Assembly (NCBI GenBank): GCA_945827565.1
Contig: CALZNR010000026.1
Coordinates: 1 to 9,812 of the forward strand
From: an uncultured Prevotella sp.
GTDB lineage: Bacteria; Bacteroidota; Bacteroidia; Bacteroidales; Bacteroidaceae
Length of the DNA: 9,812 nucleotides
Direction: 5' to 3'
Below, piece by piece: positions 1-7,002 of the stretch. The notes under the pieces are model-generated. The model saw only the letters and a list, made by a program, of their open reading frames with translations. It was not told the origin of the DNA and did no database searches. Each line of letters starts with the position of its first letter. The first letter of the stretch is position 1. The position numbers were made by a program, and so were the translations under genes.

Positions 1-43
1 ACACTGCATATCGTCGGCAGCGTCAGATGTGTATAAGAGACAG
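1..43 (+). other. Nextera i5-side adapter with index (not genomic)
   Basis: Bases 11-24 are TCGTCGGCAGCGTC and 25-43 are AGATGTGTATAAGAGACAG, which together are the Illumina Nextera read-1 transposase adapter ending in the Tn5 mosaic end. Bases 3-10, ACTGCATA, match the Nextera i5 index known as S506/N506, and bases 1-2 fit the end of the P5 primer. This is library sequence left untrimmed. Genuine DNA begins at about base 44, so the gene reading leftwards off this end is cut artificially. Confidence 0.98.
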
Positions 44-446
44 GTTCCAGATGATACAAATACCTGTTGTACGCACTTTTCAGAATGATGGGCACCTGAT
101 TGTAATACATTCCAACCGACGTGCTTCCCAAACGAGAACCCACACCACGCAAATACATGGATGAGGTGAGACGCGAACCATAGGAAGGAATGGCAAGTGA
201 GGGTACCTGCTCGCTTAGTTTGTCCAGACTGTTAAAGCCACGCATGTCTATCTGCTCAGCTCCAATCATGGTGCTGGACAACGGCAGGTTGCGCAACAAA
301 ACATGCTCTTTGGGATGAGACACTACCACGACTTCGTCCAAATCAACCACATGTGAACTGTCGGAAACTTCTGCTGAAAAAGATAGGAGTGGCTGTGCCG
401 CCACTCCTATAATCATAATGAGTTGCTTGCTTACTGTTACTTTCAT
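44..446 (-). CDS. TonB-dependent outer-membrane receptor, N-terminal part (cut by contig end)
   Basis: The frame is open from ATG at 446 to the adapter junction, giving 134 residues of a protein normally 600-1000 long. Residues 1-24 look like a signal peptide: a Lys-containing start, a hydrophobic core around LIMIIGVAAQPLL, and cleavage near SFSA. Residues 33-43 (VVDLDEVVVVS) fit a TonB box. The rest resembles a plug domain, with NLPLSSTMIGAEQI, MRGFNSLDKLSEQVPS and YLRGVGSR. Such receptors sit in the outer membrane and import siderophores, vitamins or glycans using TonB energy. The substrate cannot be told from this part, and there is no N-terminal carboxypeptidase-like domain of the SusC type. 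The start is chosen because the next ATG (codon 11) would remove the positive charges of the signal peptide. The gene lies 37 bp after the large surface-protein gene, has its own promoter, and carries a hairpin in codons 13-22. Past base 44 the frame runs into adapter and encodes artefact residues. Confidence 0.85.
377..410 (-). promoter_or_regulatory. Terminator-like hairpin inside the receptor signal-peptide codons
   Basis: Read on the minus strand, ATAGGAGTGGC (410-400) and GCCACTCCTAT (393-383) form a perfect 11-bp stem with a 6-base loop (GGCACA). One C follows, then five Ts (381-377). The shape is that of an intrinsic terminator, yet it lies at bases 37-70 of an open reading frame, covering codons 13-22 and just beyond. 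It could act as a translation-dependent attenuator, or it could stop readthrough from the upstream gene. The function is inferred; the structure is read directly. Confidence 0.45.
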
Positions 447-450
447 GCTG

Positions 451-481
451 CAAAGGTAGTGCGATTTCACAGTATGAGCAA
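451..481 (-). promoter_or_regulatory. Bacteroidota promoter of the TonB receptor gene, possibly leaderless
   Basis: On the minus strand the -7 element TACCTTTG lies at 458-451 and a -33 TTG at 481-479, separated by 20 bp. This fits the Bacteroidota pattern TTG-N19-21-TAnnTTTG. Only four bases separate the -7 element from the start codon at 446, so transcription would begin at or next to the A of ATG and the mRNA would have little or no leader. The -33 element lies just beyond the stop codon of the preceding gene. Confidence 0.6.
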
Positions 482-483
482 TC

Positions 484-3213
484 CTAATTTATGAGGATTT
501 TTTTAACTTTTGTTCCTTGCTTCTTGATAATCAGTCCATGAACACCCTCTAACGAAGACAGGCGCCTGCCATCCAAAGTATAAAGCAGAACAGGAATATG
601 GGCATCCTGCTCTTCTTGAGCCACAGACTCAATACCTTCGGGAGTAACCACCTTGGCACGCGCCACATTGATTACCTTACCACTGTTGGCATCAATCATC
701 ATACAGGTAACCTTGCAGTTCATCATTTCTGCCACGGTAGATGGCACATTGAACGAGATGGAAGTATTATACTTCTCGCCAGCCTTTACAGAGGTAGGTA
801 TCAACCCCATCTCTCCGTAATAGGAGATGCCAACGATATGCCTTGCCACATCGTCAAAGGTGTAGAGTGAGTATTCTGTAGCATAAATACCTCCGGCACC
901 CCATGGTCCCAAATCAGGATCGCTGACAGATGAATAATAATTTCGCTGATAGCCATCCAGGCTGTCTTCTGTAACTACCAGCATCAGACCGAAATTGGTG
1001 GCACTCTGTGACAATGCAAAATGGGTGCAGACTGGCACTTCCACCTTGCCTTTCTGCTCATCGTAAATAGCCATGATGTCCAAATCTGTTATGGTGGGCA
1101 CTTCCATCTCCTTGGCAACGATGTCGGTCCAACAATTCTCCTCGGGAGAACTGAAAGCATAATCCTTTACCCCATCAACCGTGGAATTATACATGGGCGA
1201 AGAGACCTCACCATTGCGGTTGATGATTGCACTTGGTGCACCAAAGAGGCCTAAGAAATTGGTTACATAATCGGTCATTCCGCTCTCAAAGCTGTCGCCT
1301 ACGTATGTATGATATGCAATGGGCACCACCTTGTCGCCATAAATTTTGTTTAGATATTCCAATGCAAGGATACCTGCCGGACAGAAGCCGCAGTCTTGTC
1401 CTGTGTACTTTTCAATGACAACACGCTTCACTGGTTTGAACAGCAAGTTTGTGATATTCACCTTGGTGGTGTCTGGTTTGTTAGCATCAAACAGTGCCAC
1501 AATCTTGAAGTGATTGATCTCACCCTGTGCCAATGACACGCTCTTGGCGAATGTAAAGCTGTATCCCTCTCCTTTGGACAAGGTGAGAGAACTCTCTGAA
1601 ATCCTGTCTATTTCCTTGTTGTTGGCATCCAGCAGCAAGAGTGTGGGATTAGTATAAGTGGCTGTGCCCTCACTGTTTTTCACCACCTTGCCTGTGATGC
1701 TCATATTATCTTGTGCCACCACCGTAGTGGGAGAAGTGATGCCAACACCCAATTCAGCATTGTGCTCAATGCGCACATTATCTACAAAGACAATGCTTTG
1801 ATCCTCATTCTGATTTACGAAGGCAACATAGATATTCTTGCCTGCGTAGGCAGACAGGGAGAAGGAGAAGTCGGTCCATTCGCCTTTCAGTGTACCTTCC
1901 GTTGTACCCGGCACAAGTCGTGTGTTTAGAATGACATTGCCGGCAGTTTCAAACTCGAGGATATCTTCTTCAGTCAGGTAGTCCATCACTCTGTCAGTGG
2001 CAAGGATGATGACTTTGAGTGAGTCTGTCTTAGCCATTCTGTAGCTCTGTGCCTGGAAGGTAAGTCGGCACTTCTCATCAGGGATATAGCATTGCGGTGT
2101 TACCATCCAATCACTGGCACGTCCTGAAGGGCTGTAGGAAGAGGTGGATGCTGCACAACAATTGCTCATATCATCATCGTACATAGGAATCCAGGGATAG
2201 TCCGTACCATTCATAAAGTCTAACTGCTGCATTTCTTCCGTAGGTGTCAGTCCGTCGCCTTCATAGAGCAACATATTGTTCACACCCTGTTCAAACGTTT
2301 CACTGTATATCAGCGTATCGTTAGAGGTGACTGTTCTTTCGTATTGCCCTGAATATTCAAACTGAATGGTGTTATTGGCATTATCGCCCATGATATCGGT
2401 CACAGAACCAGCCTCAACCACAAAGCGATACTTGTTGTTCAGGTAAAGGTTTTGCGTTGCCAAGGGATACATCAGCACACGCTTGTCGTTGCACAGCATC
2501 TGAAGTTCGCACAGCGGTTCTGTATCATCGTTGCGATACATGTAGGCTGCTGCAGTGTCAGTGAGTGACACGTGTGTGTCGAACGTAAGCAGAATGGGAT
2601 TCGTAGTGAGATTGACCTGTGCCACACTGCTTCCATCTTCAGGAGCAATGGCTCTGACAGCTACAGGTTCAGCCTTTCTGCCGAAGTAATGCAACACGAT
2701 TTCCTTGTTTGATGAAGTCTTATCAGCCAACTGGATGGCACCTGCTGGTATCTTCAGCATGTACTCCTGGTCAGCTTCCAATGCACGGGTTCTGAATCCT
2801 ATTTCAACAATCTTGGTATTGCTGTTATTGGCAACCACAGAGATGGCATTTGCCACCAACGTGCCGTCGGCCTTTAGCAACTGTACCGCTGGGGCCTCAC
2901 TGTTGACACACACATCACGATTGAACGTGAGACTTACATTTCTGAACTTGCTGAAGGCACTGCCATCCAAGGGGAAGGTCTCGTAGCTGCTCAAGAGATC
3001 AACCTTCATCACCGCCTGTGCGAAAGATTCGCCCAACGTCAGGGTGTAACTGTCGTAAGGTGTGGGGATGGCTGCCAGTGTGGTCCCATCGTCCGACACT
3101 GCGATGGGAGTACCCGTATTCCCAAAGCCACTCTGGGCATAGAAGTCTATGCCGTAATTCTGTTGCAGGATTTCTGCCAGGTCAATCCAATAGCCCTGAC
3201 GACGGATATACAC
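484..3213 (-). CDS. Large surface protein, C-terminal part after in-frame stop (Ig-like, jelly-roll, Omp28/thioredoxin-like)
   Basis: This 909-codon frame starts right after an in-frame TAG and is almost certainly the continuation of the gene upstream; GTG at 3213 is only a formal start with no signal peptide. Residues 1-60 finish the beta-propeller, with repeat AVSDDGTTLAAI at 38-49. Residues of about 80-180 and 185-290 look like two SbsA/Big_5-type Ig-like domains (SLTFNRDV, ILLTFDTHV, then AGAI and AGSV). Residues 300-485 look like a choice-of-anchor J jelly-roll (YSETFEQG, SDWMVTPQ, FVDNVRIE). A beta linker covers 486-592. From about 596 there is an Omp28-related, thioredoxin-like domain with CGFC at 608-611 and GAPSAII at 658-664. 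The end, LYTLDGRRL to KVKKILIN, resembles the C-terminal sorting-type tails of Prevotella and Bacteroides secreted proteins. The protein is expected to be extracellular or surface-bound. Its role is unknown; redox or binding activity is a guess from the CxxC. Confidence 0.75.
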   Translation of the reverse strand: MYIRRQGYWIDLAEILQQNYGIDFYAQSGFGNTGTPIAVSDDGTTLAAIPTPYDSYTLTLGESFAQAVMKVDLLSSYETFPLDGSAFSKFRNVSLTFNRDVCVNSEAPAVQLLKADGTLVANAISVVANNSNTKIVEIGFRTRALEADQEYMLKIPAGAIQLADKTSSNKEIVLHYFGRKAEPVAVRAIAPEDGSSVAQVNLTTNPILLTFDTHVSLTDTAAAYMYRNDDTEPLCELQMLCNDKRVLMYPLATQNLYLNNKYRFVVEAGSVTDIMGDNANNTIQFEYSGQYERTVTSNDTLIYSETFEQGVNNMLLYEGDGLTPTEEMQQLDFMNGTDYPWIPMYDDDMSNCCAASTSSYSPSGRASDWMVTPQCYIPDEKCRLTFQAQSYRMAKTDSLKVIILATDRVMDYLTEEDILEFETAGNVILNTRLVPGTTEGTLKGEWTDFSFSLSAYAGKNIYVAFVNQNEDQSIVFVDNVRIEHNAELGVGITSPTTVVAQDNMSITGKVVKNSEGTATYTNPTLLLLDANNKEIDRISESSLTLSKGEGYSFTFAKSVSLAQGEINHFKIVALFDANKPDTTKVNITNLLFKPVKRVVIEKYTGQDCGFCPAGILALEYLNKIYGDKVVPIAYHTYVGDSFESGMTDYVTNFLGLFGAPSAIINRNGEVSSPMYNSTVDGVKDYAFSSPEENCWTDIVAKEMEVPTITDLDIMAIYDEQKGKVEVPVCTHFALSQSATNFGLMLVVTEDSLDGYQRNYYSSVSDPDLGPWGAGGIYATEYSLYTFDDVARHIVGISYYGEMGLIPTSVKAGEKYNTSISFNVPSTVAEMMNCKVTCMMIDANSGKVINVARAKVVTPEGIESVAQEEQDAHIPVLLYTLDGRRLSSLEGVHGLIIKKQGTKVKKILIN

Positions 3214-3216
3214 CTA
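3214..3216 (-). other. In-frame TAG interrupting the surface-protein gene
   Basis: The minus strand reads ATC CGC TAG GTG TAT ATC. The frame is open on both sides for 324 and 909 codons, and the domain structure continues across. One base change (for example CAG or GAG to TAG) would explain it. TAG also ends this same gene at 484-486, right after a typical C-terminal tail, and ends lspA at 8903-8905, so genome-wide reassignment of TAG is unlikely. A true nonsense mutation, a strain mixture and a sequencing error cannot be told apart here. Confidence 0.9.
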
Positions 3217-4188
3217 GCGGATGGGGGTGGATGATGGAATGGCAACATAGAGCGTACCCGTATTGTCTATGACAATGCAAGACATATCCCTGCTGGCAGC
3301 ATCATCATAGATGGTAAACTCCTTGGTCTGTGTGTTATAAATACAGGGCACCCTATATTCTTCATAGTTATCGGTGCCAGCCAAAGGCTTTACCATATAT
3401 GCTGTGGCACCTACATAGAGTCCGTTGCTGCTAATCTTGATATCGTCTAACTGATACAATCCGTCGCACAGAGGAGTTAACGAGGTAGTGGACGTGCCAC
3501 TAAAACCAGGGGCTGTCCATTGCTTTGTTTCCCTATCGTACAGAAAGTATAGGCGGGCATTGAGATAGCTGAAGGCAACAACACCCACAAGATATCGGGC
3601 ATCAGAAGAAATGCCGCTGAATCTTACCATCTCATAATCCACGCCATCCACACCTGTCTGTGGATAGCCCGGTGTTTCTACTATGGAAGGCTCGTTCTCA
3701 AGGTTCCACAGCAGCGGATACTCCTTGTAGCCATCGGTATAATTATTGGCACGTCCTGCTGCCCATTTCCCATCAGGAGTAATGGCAGAAACCACACCTT
3801 CTGACCAACCAGTGGGGAGTGGCAATTCTTTCCAGCCTTCGCTTGTCAGAATGGCAGGTTTGTTATTTCTTGAACCCACAACGATATTGCCATCATTGGT
3901 CACATCGTTGGCTGTGCCATCTGTCATGAGCGCATCGTCGCCCTTCAGATCGATAATCCTGCCGTTTTTCACATCAATAAGTTGGGGATAATCGTATCCG
4001 CCGACAGGAGAAACGCCGTATGCCACAGCCCACAGTCCATTGTCGGACATGCCTCTGATACACGTTTGGTCCGCCAGTTTATATACATTGAGCATTGGTG
4101 GAGCTATTGGCTCCTGTGCCCATAAACCCGTAACCGACGGCAACCATGCGAATAGTGCCACCATCAATATTCCTAATCTTGTTTTCAT
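3214..4188 (-). CDS. Large surface protein, N-terminal part: signal peptide and beta-propeller, stopped by TAG
   Basis: The 324-residue product begins with a signal peptide (MKTRLGILMVALFAWLPSV, cleavage near LWAQ) and then shows six copies of a propeller-like strand motif: GMSDNGLWAVAY at 46, DVTNDGNIVVGS at 95, AITPDGKWAAGR at 135, GISSDARYLVGV at 192, KISSNGLYVGAT at 251 and VIDNTGTLYVAI at 306. A seventh copy lies after the TAG, in the same frame and at the same spacing of about 55 residues. The intact protein would therefore be about 1234 residues with a seven-repeat propeller. If the stop is real, this part would be exported as an incomplete propeller lacking the C-terminal tail. The start at 4188 is supported by the signal peptide and by a promoter about 55 bp upstream. 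It is divergent from fetA. Confidence 0.75.
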   Translation of the reverse strand: MKTRLGILMVALFAWLPSVTGLWAQEPIAPPMLNVYKLADQTCIRGMSDNGLWAVAYGVSPVGGYDYPQLIDVKNGRIIDLKGDDALMTDGTANDVTNDGNIVVGSRNNKPAILTSEGWKELPLPTGWSEGVVSAITPDGKWAAGRANNYTDGYKEYPLLWNLENEPSIVETPGYPQTGVDGVDYEMVRFSGISSDARYLVGVVAFSYLNARLYFLYDRETKQWTAPGFSGTSTTSLTPLCDGLYQLDDIKISSNGLYVGATAYMVKPLAGTDNYEEYRVPCIYNTQTKEFTIYDDAASRDMSCIVIDNTGTLYVAIPSSTPIR

Positions 4189-4243
4189 GAATTTATAAAT
4201 TGTCTGAATAGTTTATCTCTTAGCAAGTTACTGTAAGTGTGTG

Positions 4244-4251
4244 CAAAAATA
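4244..4251 (-). promoter_or_regulatory. Promoter -7 element of the surface-protein gene
   Basis: The minus strand reads TATTTTTG followed by CA, matching TAnnTTTG, about 55 bp before the start codon at 4188. No -33 TTG lies at the usual distance; the nearest (4277-4275) is 23 bp away. The leader would be roughly 50 bases. Confidence 0.5.
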
Positions 4252-4295
4252 CAATTTTTTCATAACACCTTCGCCAATAATTGAAAAAATAGTTG

Positions 4296-4303
4296 TAAGT
4301 TTG
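4296..4303 (+). promoter_or_regulatory. fetA: Promoter -7 element of fetAB
   Basis: TAAGTTTG followed by CA matches TAnnTTTG, 50 bp before the fetA start, which gives a leader of about 45 bases. No well-spaced -33 element is visible; a TTG at 4281-4283 is only 12 bp away. I recognise no Fur-type or other metal-regulator operator. Bases 4189-4353 hold only this promoter and the divergent one of the surface-protein gene. Confidence 0.5.
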
Positions 4304-4353
4304 CATGTGTATGTGACATCACAGCACAAAATCCATTATCAACAGAGCGAAAA

Positions 4354-4986
4354 ATGATCGAAGTAAAAAACGCAAAACTGATTATTGAAAAGAACACCCT
4401 GTTTGAAGATCTTTCTTTTATCGTCAATGAGGGGACCATGTTGGGACTAAGTGGACCATCGGGAAGTGGCAAGACCACTCTGCTCAAGTCATTCATGGGC
4501 TTCGCAAAATTGAGTGACGGCATCCTGAGCTTTGACGGGGAACCTATTACGCCCACCACAACCGAATATTTCAGAAAATATACTGCCTATGTCCCACAAG
4601 ACACCGCATTCTCTTACTCTACCGTGCAAGAACTGGTGAATCAGCCTTTTAAAATAAAAGCCAATGCCCACCTGTTTTTTTCGCGTGAGCTACTTTTTCG
4701 TGAATGGGACAAACTGGACCTTTCCCCTACCCTCTATGACAAGAAAACAGAGGAACTGAGCGGAGGAGAACGTCAACGAATCATGCTGTCGCTATGCGGT
4801 TTGTTGGAAAAACGCATCATGCTGATTGACGAGCCCACATCGGCACTGGATGAAAAGGCAACAGAATTAGTGGGAGAATATCTGAAAGGGTTTACCGTAC
4901 GTGGGGCAGCCGTATTGGCTGTCAGTCACAGTCAGATGTTCTTGCAGTATTGCCACAAAGTTGTAAACATAAATCAACAGTTATAA
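4354..4986 (+). CDS. fetA: ABC exporter ATP-binding subunit, FetA (YbbL) type
   Basis: A complete ABC ATPase of 210 residues. It has Walker A GPSGSGKTT at 34-42, the Q-loop glutamine at 82 (YVPQD), signature LSGGERQ at 135-141, Walker B RIMLIDEP with the catalytic glutamate at 160, the D-loop SALD at 163-166 and the switch histidine at 192. The length is right for the compact ATPases of this family. The subunit sits on the inner face of the inner membrane and drives the permease encoded directly downstream. The assignment rests mainly on that partner, which is a clear FetB. In Escherichia coli FetAB lowers cytoplasmic iron and protects against peroxide stress; by inference this pair exports iron or a related metal. 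No Shine-Dalgarno is visible, as is usual in this phylum. Confidence 0.85.
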   Translation: MIEVKNAKLIIEKNTLFEDLSFIVNEGTMLGLSGPSGSGKTTLLKSFMGFAKLSDGILSFDGEPITPTTTEYFRKYTAYVPQDTAFSYSTVQELVNQPFKIKANAHLFFSRELLFREWDKLDLSPTLYDKKTEELSGGERQRIMLSLCGLLEKRIMLIDEPTSALDEKATELVGEYLKGFTVRGAAVLAVSHSQMFLQYCHKVVNINQQL

Positions 4987-5745
4987 ATGACTTCTGACAT
5001 TTCTTACATCGGCATGATCTTGGGACTGCTCCTGATGCTTCTGCCACTTTATTTCTTCTTCCGCTTCAAGACGGGACAAATCATCTCTACATTGATTGCC
5101 ACTGCCCGCATGGTGGTGCAGTTGTTTCTCATTGGATTGTATCTAAAATACCTGTTTCTTTGGAACAATCCATTCATCAACATACTGTGGGTGTTCATCA
5201 TGGTGATAGTGGCTGCATTTACAGGAGTGCACCGTGCCCACCTGCGCTTCAAAACAATGCTCATACCACTGATATGCGGTTTCTTTGCCAGTGCATTTGC
5301 GGTGGGTATGTTTTTCCTTGTGTTTGTGCTGCAACTGCGTTATCCTTTCGATGCCAGATACTTTGTGCCTATCATGGGAATTCTGATGGGCAATATGCTC
5401 AGTGTCTGTGTCATCGGACTCACTACATTCTACGATGGATTGCACCGTGAACAGGGACAGTATTATTACCTGCTGGGCAATGGTGCTTCACGCATAGAGG
5501 CTGTAACTCCATTTTTAAGAAAGGCATTAGACAAATCGTTTGCACCGTGTATTGCCAACATGGCGGTAATGGGCATTGTGTCGCTCCCCGGCACCATGAT
5601 AGGACAGATATTGGGAGGCTCAGCACCTGGCATAGCTATAAAATATCAGATGATGATTATAGTGATCACCTTCACGGCATCTATCCTTGCCCTGATGCTG
5701 ACCATATACCTGTCTGAACGAAAAAGAAACATCAATACATTGTAA
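4987..5745 (+). CDS. fetB: ABC exporter permease subunit, FetB (YbbM, UPF0014) family
   Basis: A 252-residue inner-membrane protein with about seven hydrophobic segments (near 6-25, 38-57, 64-80, 92-116, 126-147, 188-210 and 221-242). Family hallmarks are ARMVVQLFLIGLYL near 40-53, PIMGILMGNMLS at 128-139, and LPGTMIGQILGG at 200-211 followed by P214 and KYQ at 219-221. The same family includes E. coli FetB and the plant ALS3/STAR2 aluminium-tolerance proteins. It forms the transport path with the FetA-type ATPase. The ATG follows the fetA stop codon with no gap (TAA ATG), so translation is probably coupled and the two are made together. The gene is followed by a strong hairpin terminator. 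The metal specificity is inferred, not visible. Confidence 0.9.
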   Translation: MTSDISYIGMILGLLLMLLPLYFFFRFKTGQIISTLIATARMVVQLFLIGLYLKYLFLWNNPFINILWVFIMVIVAAFTGVHRAHLRFKTMLIPLICGFFASAFAVGMFFLVFVLQLRYPFDARYFVPIMGILMGNMLSVCVIGLTTFYDGLHREQGQYYYLLGNGASRIEAVTPFLRKALDKSFAPCIANMAVMGIVSLPGTMIGQILGGSAPGIAIKYQMMIIVITFTASILALMLTIYLSERKRNINTL

Positions 5746-5798
5746 GCATAGAAAGAGCAACATATTAACAACGGCCAAAACTACGGAGACAAGAAAGA

Positions 5799-5839
5799 CC
5801 ACAGAGACAACATGCGTTTGTTGTCTCTGTGGCCTTTTT
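5799..5839 (+). terminator. Rho-independent terminator after fetAB, probably bidirectional
   Basis: CCACAGAGACAACA (5799-5812) and its exact complement (5819-5832) make a perfect 14-bp stem with a 6-base loop, followed by CC and five Ts (5835-5839). It lies about 55 bp after the fetB stop and 31 bp beyond the end of the convergent transporter gene. In the minus direction the stem is followed by TCTTTCTT, which could also support termination of the transporter transcript. A partial direct copy of the left arm (GAGACAA, 5786-5792) lies upstream. Confidence 0.85.
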
Positions 5840-5870
5840 CGTCAATAACAGTCTAATGACTGATTGAGGT

Positions 5871-6890
5871 TTAATTAGACATGGTGATGAGCACCAAGCC
5901 CACAATGAAGAGCAAGAACATGGCGGCTATGAGTTTAGATGTGCCCCGAGGAGCTCCAGCAAACTCCTTCCACACAAACACTCCCCATATCATTGCCACC
6001 ACGGGGGCTGCATTGCTCAATGCGTATGAGATGGCGGGATTAGCTGCGCCTGCTCCCATAAAACTAATCACCATGCCGCTCATCCAGATAAAACCGCCTA
6101 GCATACCAATGACATGGGTACGCATATCGCCAGAGAGATAATGCTTCATCGACATTTTCTCTCCGCTTACAGGGTGTTTCATTGCCACACTGTTGAACAG
6201 AGGAGTACTTACCAGCACGCCCAGAGCAAAGAAGAATACACCAGTATAAGGAGTGAGGCTTCCTGTTCCTCCCTTCACATATTGGGCATCAAGAGACTTC
6301 ACCACCAAACCATAGAAGAACATGATGGCAATACCGGCTATCAATGCCAAGATAATGCCCTTGGCAGCCCCACCCTGCTTGCCGTCTGAGGAAAGTTTGC
6401 TATAAGCCTTGCTGCATATAAAGATGGCAACGCATATCACCAATACGCCAATCCATAAAAGCAACTGATTGCCTGGATAGCTTTCGCCGGCAATGACGAT
6501 GAGCAGGTAGTTGAACACAATGCCGCCAATCCATGCCAAACCTCCACCAATGGGGAAACCTACAGACATGCCTGCTACAGCGATTGCAGCTGTGAGGAAA
6601 ATGTTTCCGAAGTTCCACACAATACCGCCCAGCAAGGCATACAGCACTGAATTGTCGTTTAACTGCTCAAGATTTTGGAAGAAGGAGATACCATCTGTGC
6701 CCATACTTCCTAAAGTCAATGCACCCAAGGCGGCAGTGAGGAACAAGCCAAAAGTGAAGTCCCAGTAAAAAAGTTCAAAACTCCATTGCCTGGCGGCAAC
6801 CAACTTTTGGGTGTTTGCCCATGAGCCCCAGCATAGGCAGCAATAGATGCAACACATCAATGCGCCAAAATAACTGTTGATAAGAATCAT
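5871..6890 (-). CDS. DMT-superfamily transporter, GRP sugar / ureide-permease-like
   Basis: A 339-residue, very hydrophobic protein with about ten membrane segments in two halves of five, separated by a polar stretch near 162-176. Recognisable features are CWGSWANTQKL at 20-30, FELFYWDF at 38-45, VWNFGN at 91-96, GFPIGGGLAW at 111-120 and PVVAMIWGVFVWKEF at 296-310, the last typical of drug/metabolite transporter proteins. Bacteroidota homologues are usually labelled GRP-family sugar transporter or multidrug DMT permease, and the first motif recalls plant ureide permeases. The substrate is unknown; a sugar or small metabolite moved by an ion gradient is the best guess. The first membrane segment is rich in cysteine (five within residues 13-20). 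The gene has its own promoter, converges on fetB, and stands apart from rsmE by 112 bp. Confidence 0.8.
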   Translation of the reverse strand: MILINSYFGALMCCIYCCLCWGSWANTQKLVAARQWSFELFYWDFTFGLFLTAALGALTLGSMGTDGISFFQNLEQLNDNSVLYALLGGIVWNFGNIFLTAAIAVAGMSVGFPIGGGLAWIGGIVFNYLLIVIAGESYPGNQLLLWIGVLVICVAIFICSKAYSKLSSDGKQGGAAKGIILALIAGIAIMFFYGLVVKSLDAQYVKGGTGSLTPYTGVFFFALGVLVSTPLFNSVAMKHPVSGEKMSMKHYLSGDMRTHVIGMLGGFIWMSGMVISFMGAGAANPAISYALSNAAPVVAMIWGVFVWKEFAGAPRGTSKLIAAMFLLFIVGLVLITMSN

Positions 6891-6929
6891 TTTAGTAAAG
6901 ATTTATGTTTTTAAGTTAATAGTCATCTG

Positions 6930-6961
6930 CAAATGTAAGACATTTATTCAGAAATTTCCAA
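6930..6961 (-). promoter_or_regulatory. Bacteroidota promoter of the transporter gene
   Basis: On the minus strand a -33 TTG (6961-6959) and the -7 element TACATTTG (6937-6930), followed by CA, are separated by 21 bp. The start codon is 39 bp further on, so the leader is about 35 bases. Two direct copies of CAAGGAAA (plus strand, 6959-6966 and 6969-6976) lie at and just upstream of the -33 site, and the palindrome GAAATTTC (6951-6958) lies in the spacer. Either could bind a regulator, but nothing proves it. Confidence 0.6.
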
Positions 6962-7002
6962 GGAAAGTCAAGGAAATGTGAATAACTGTAAGTCAGGACG
7001 GT

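Noticed and set aside
484..3213. A separate gene beginning at GTG 3213
   Set aside because: Its first residues complete a propeller begun upstream, it lacks the signal peptide its domains require, and the two frames are exactly contiguous.
484..4188. Reassignment of TAG to a sense codon, or a phage-type alternative code
   Set aside because: TAG ends lspA after DNS and ends this same gene right after a typical C-terminal tail, so TAG acts as a normal stop. No phage genes or suppressor tRNA are present in the window.
4260..4671. Minus-strand frames of 99 and 60 codons opposite fetA
   Set aside because: They are antisense to a gene with a full set of ABC ATPase motifs and show no recognisable protein features.
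5143..5802. Several open frames on both strands overlapping fetB
   Set aside because: fetB has strong family motifs; these others have biased, His- and Cys-rich compositions typical of shadow frames.
5851..5880. Seven-base inverted repeat GTCTAAT / ATTAGAC as a terminator of the transporter gene
   Set aside because: The stem is short and AT-rich, the loop is 16 bases, and no T-tract follows on the minus strand. The 14-bp hairpin just beyond is the better candidate.
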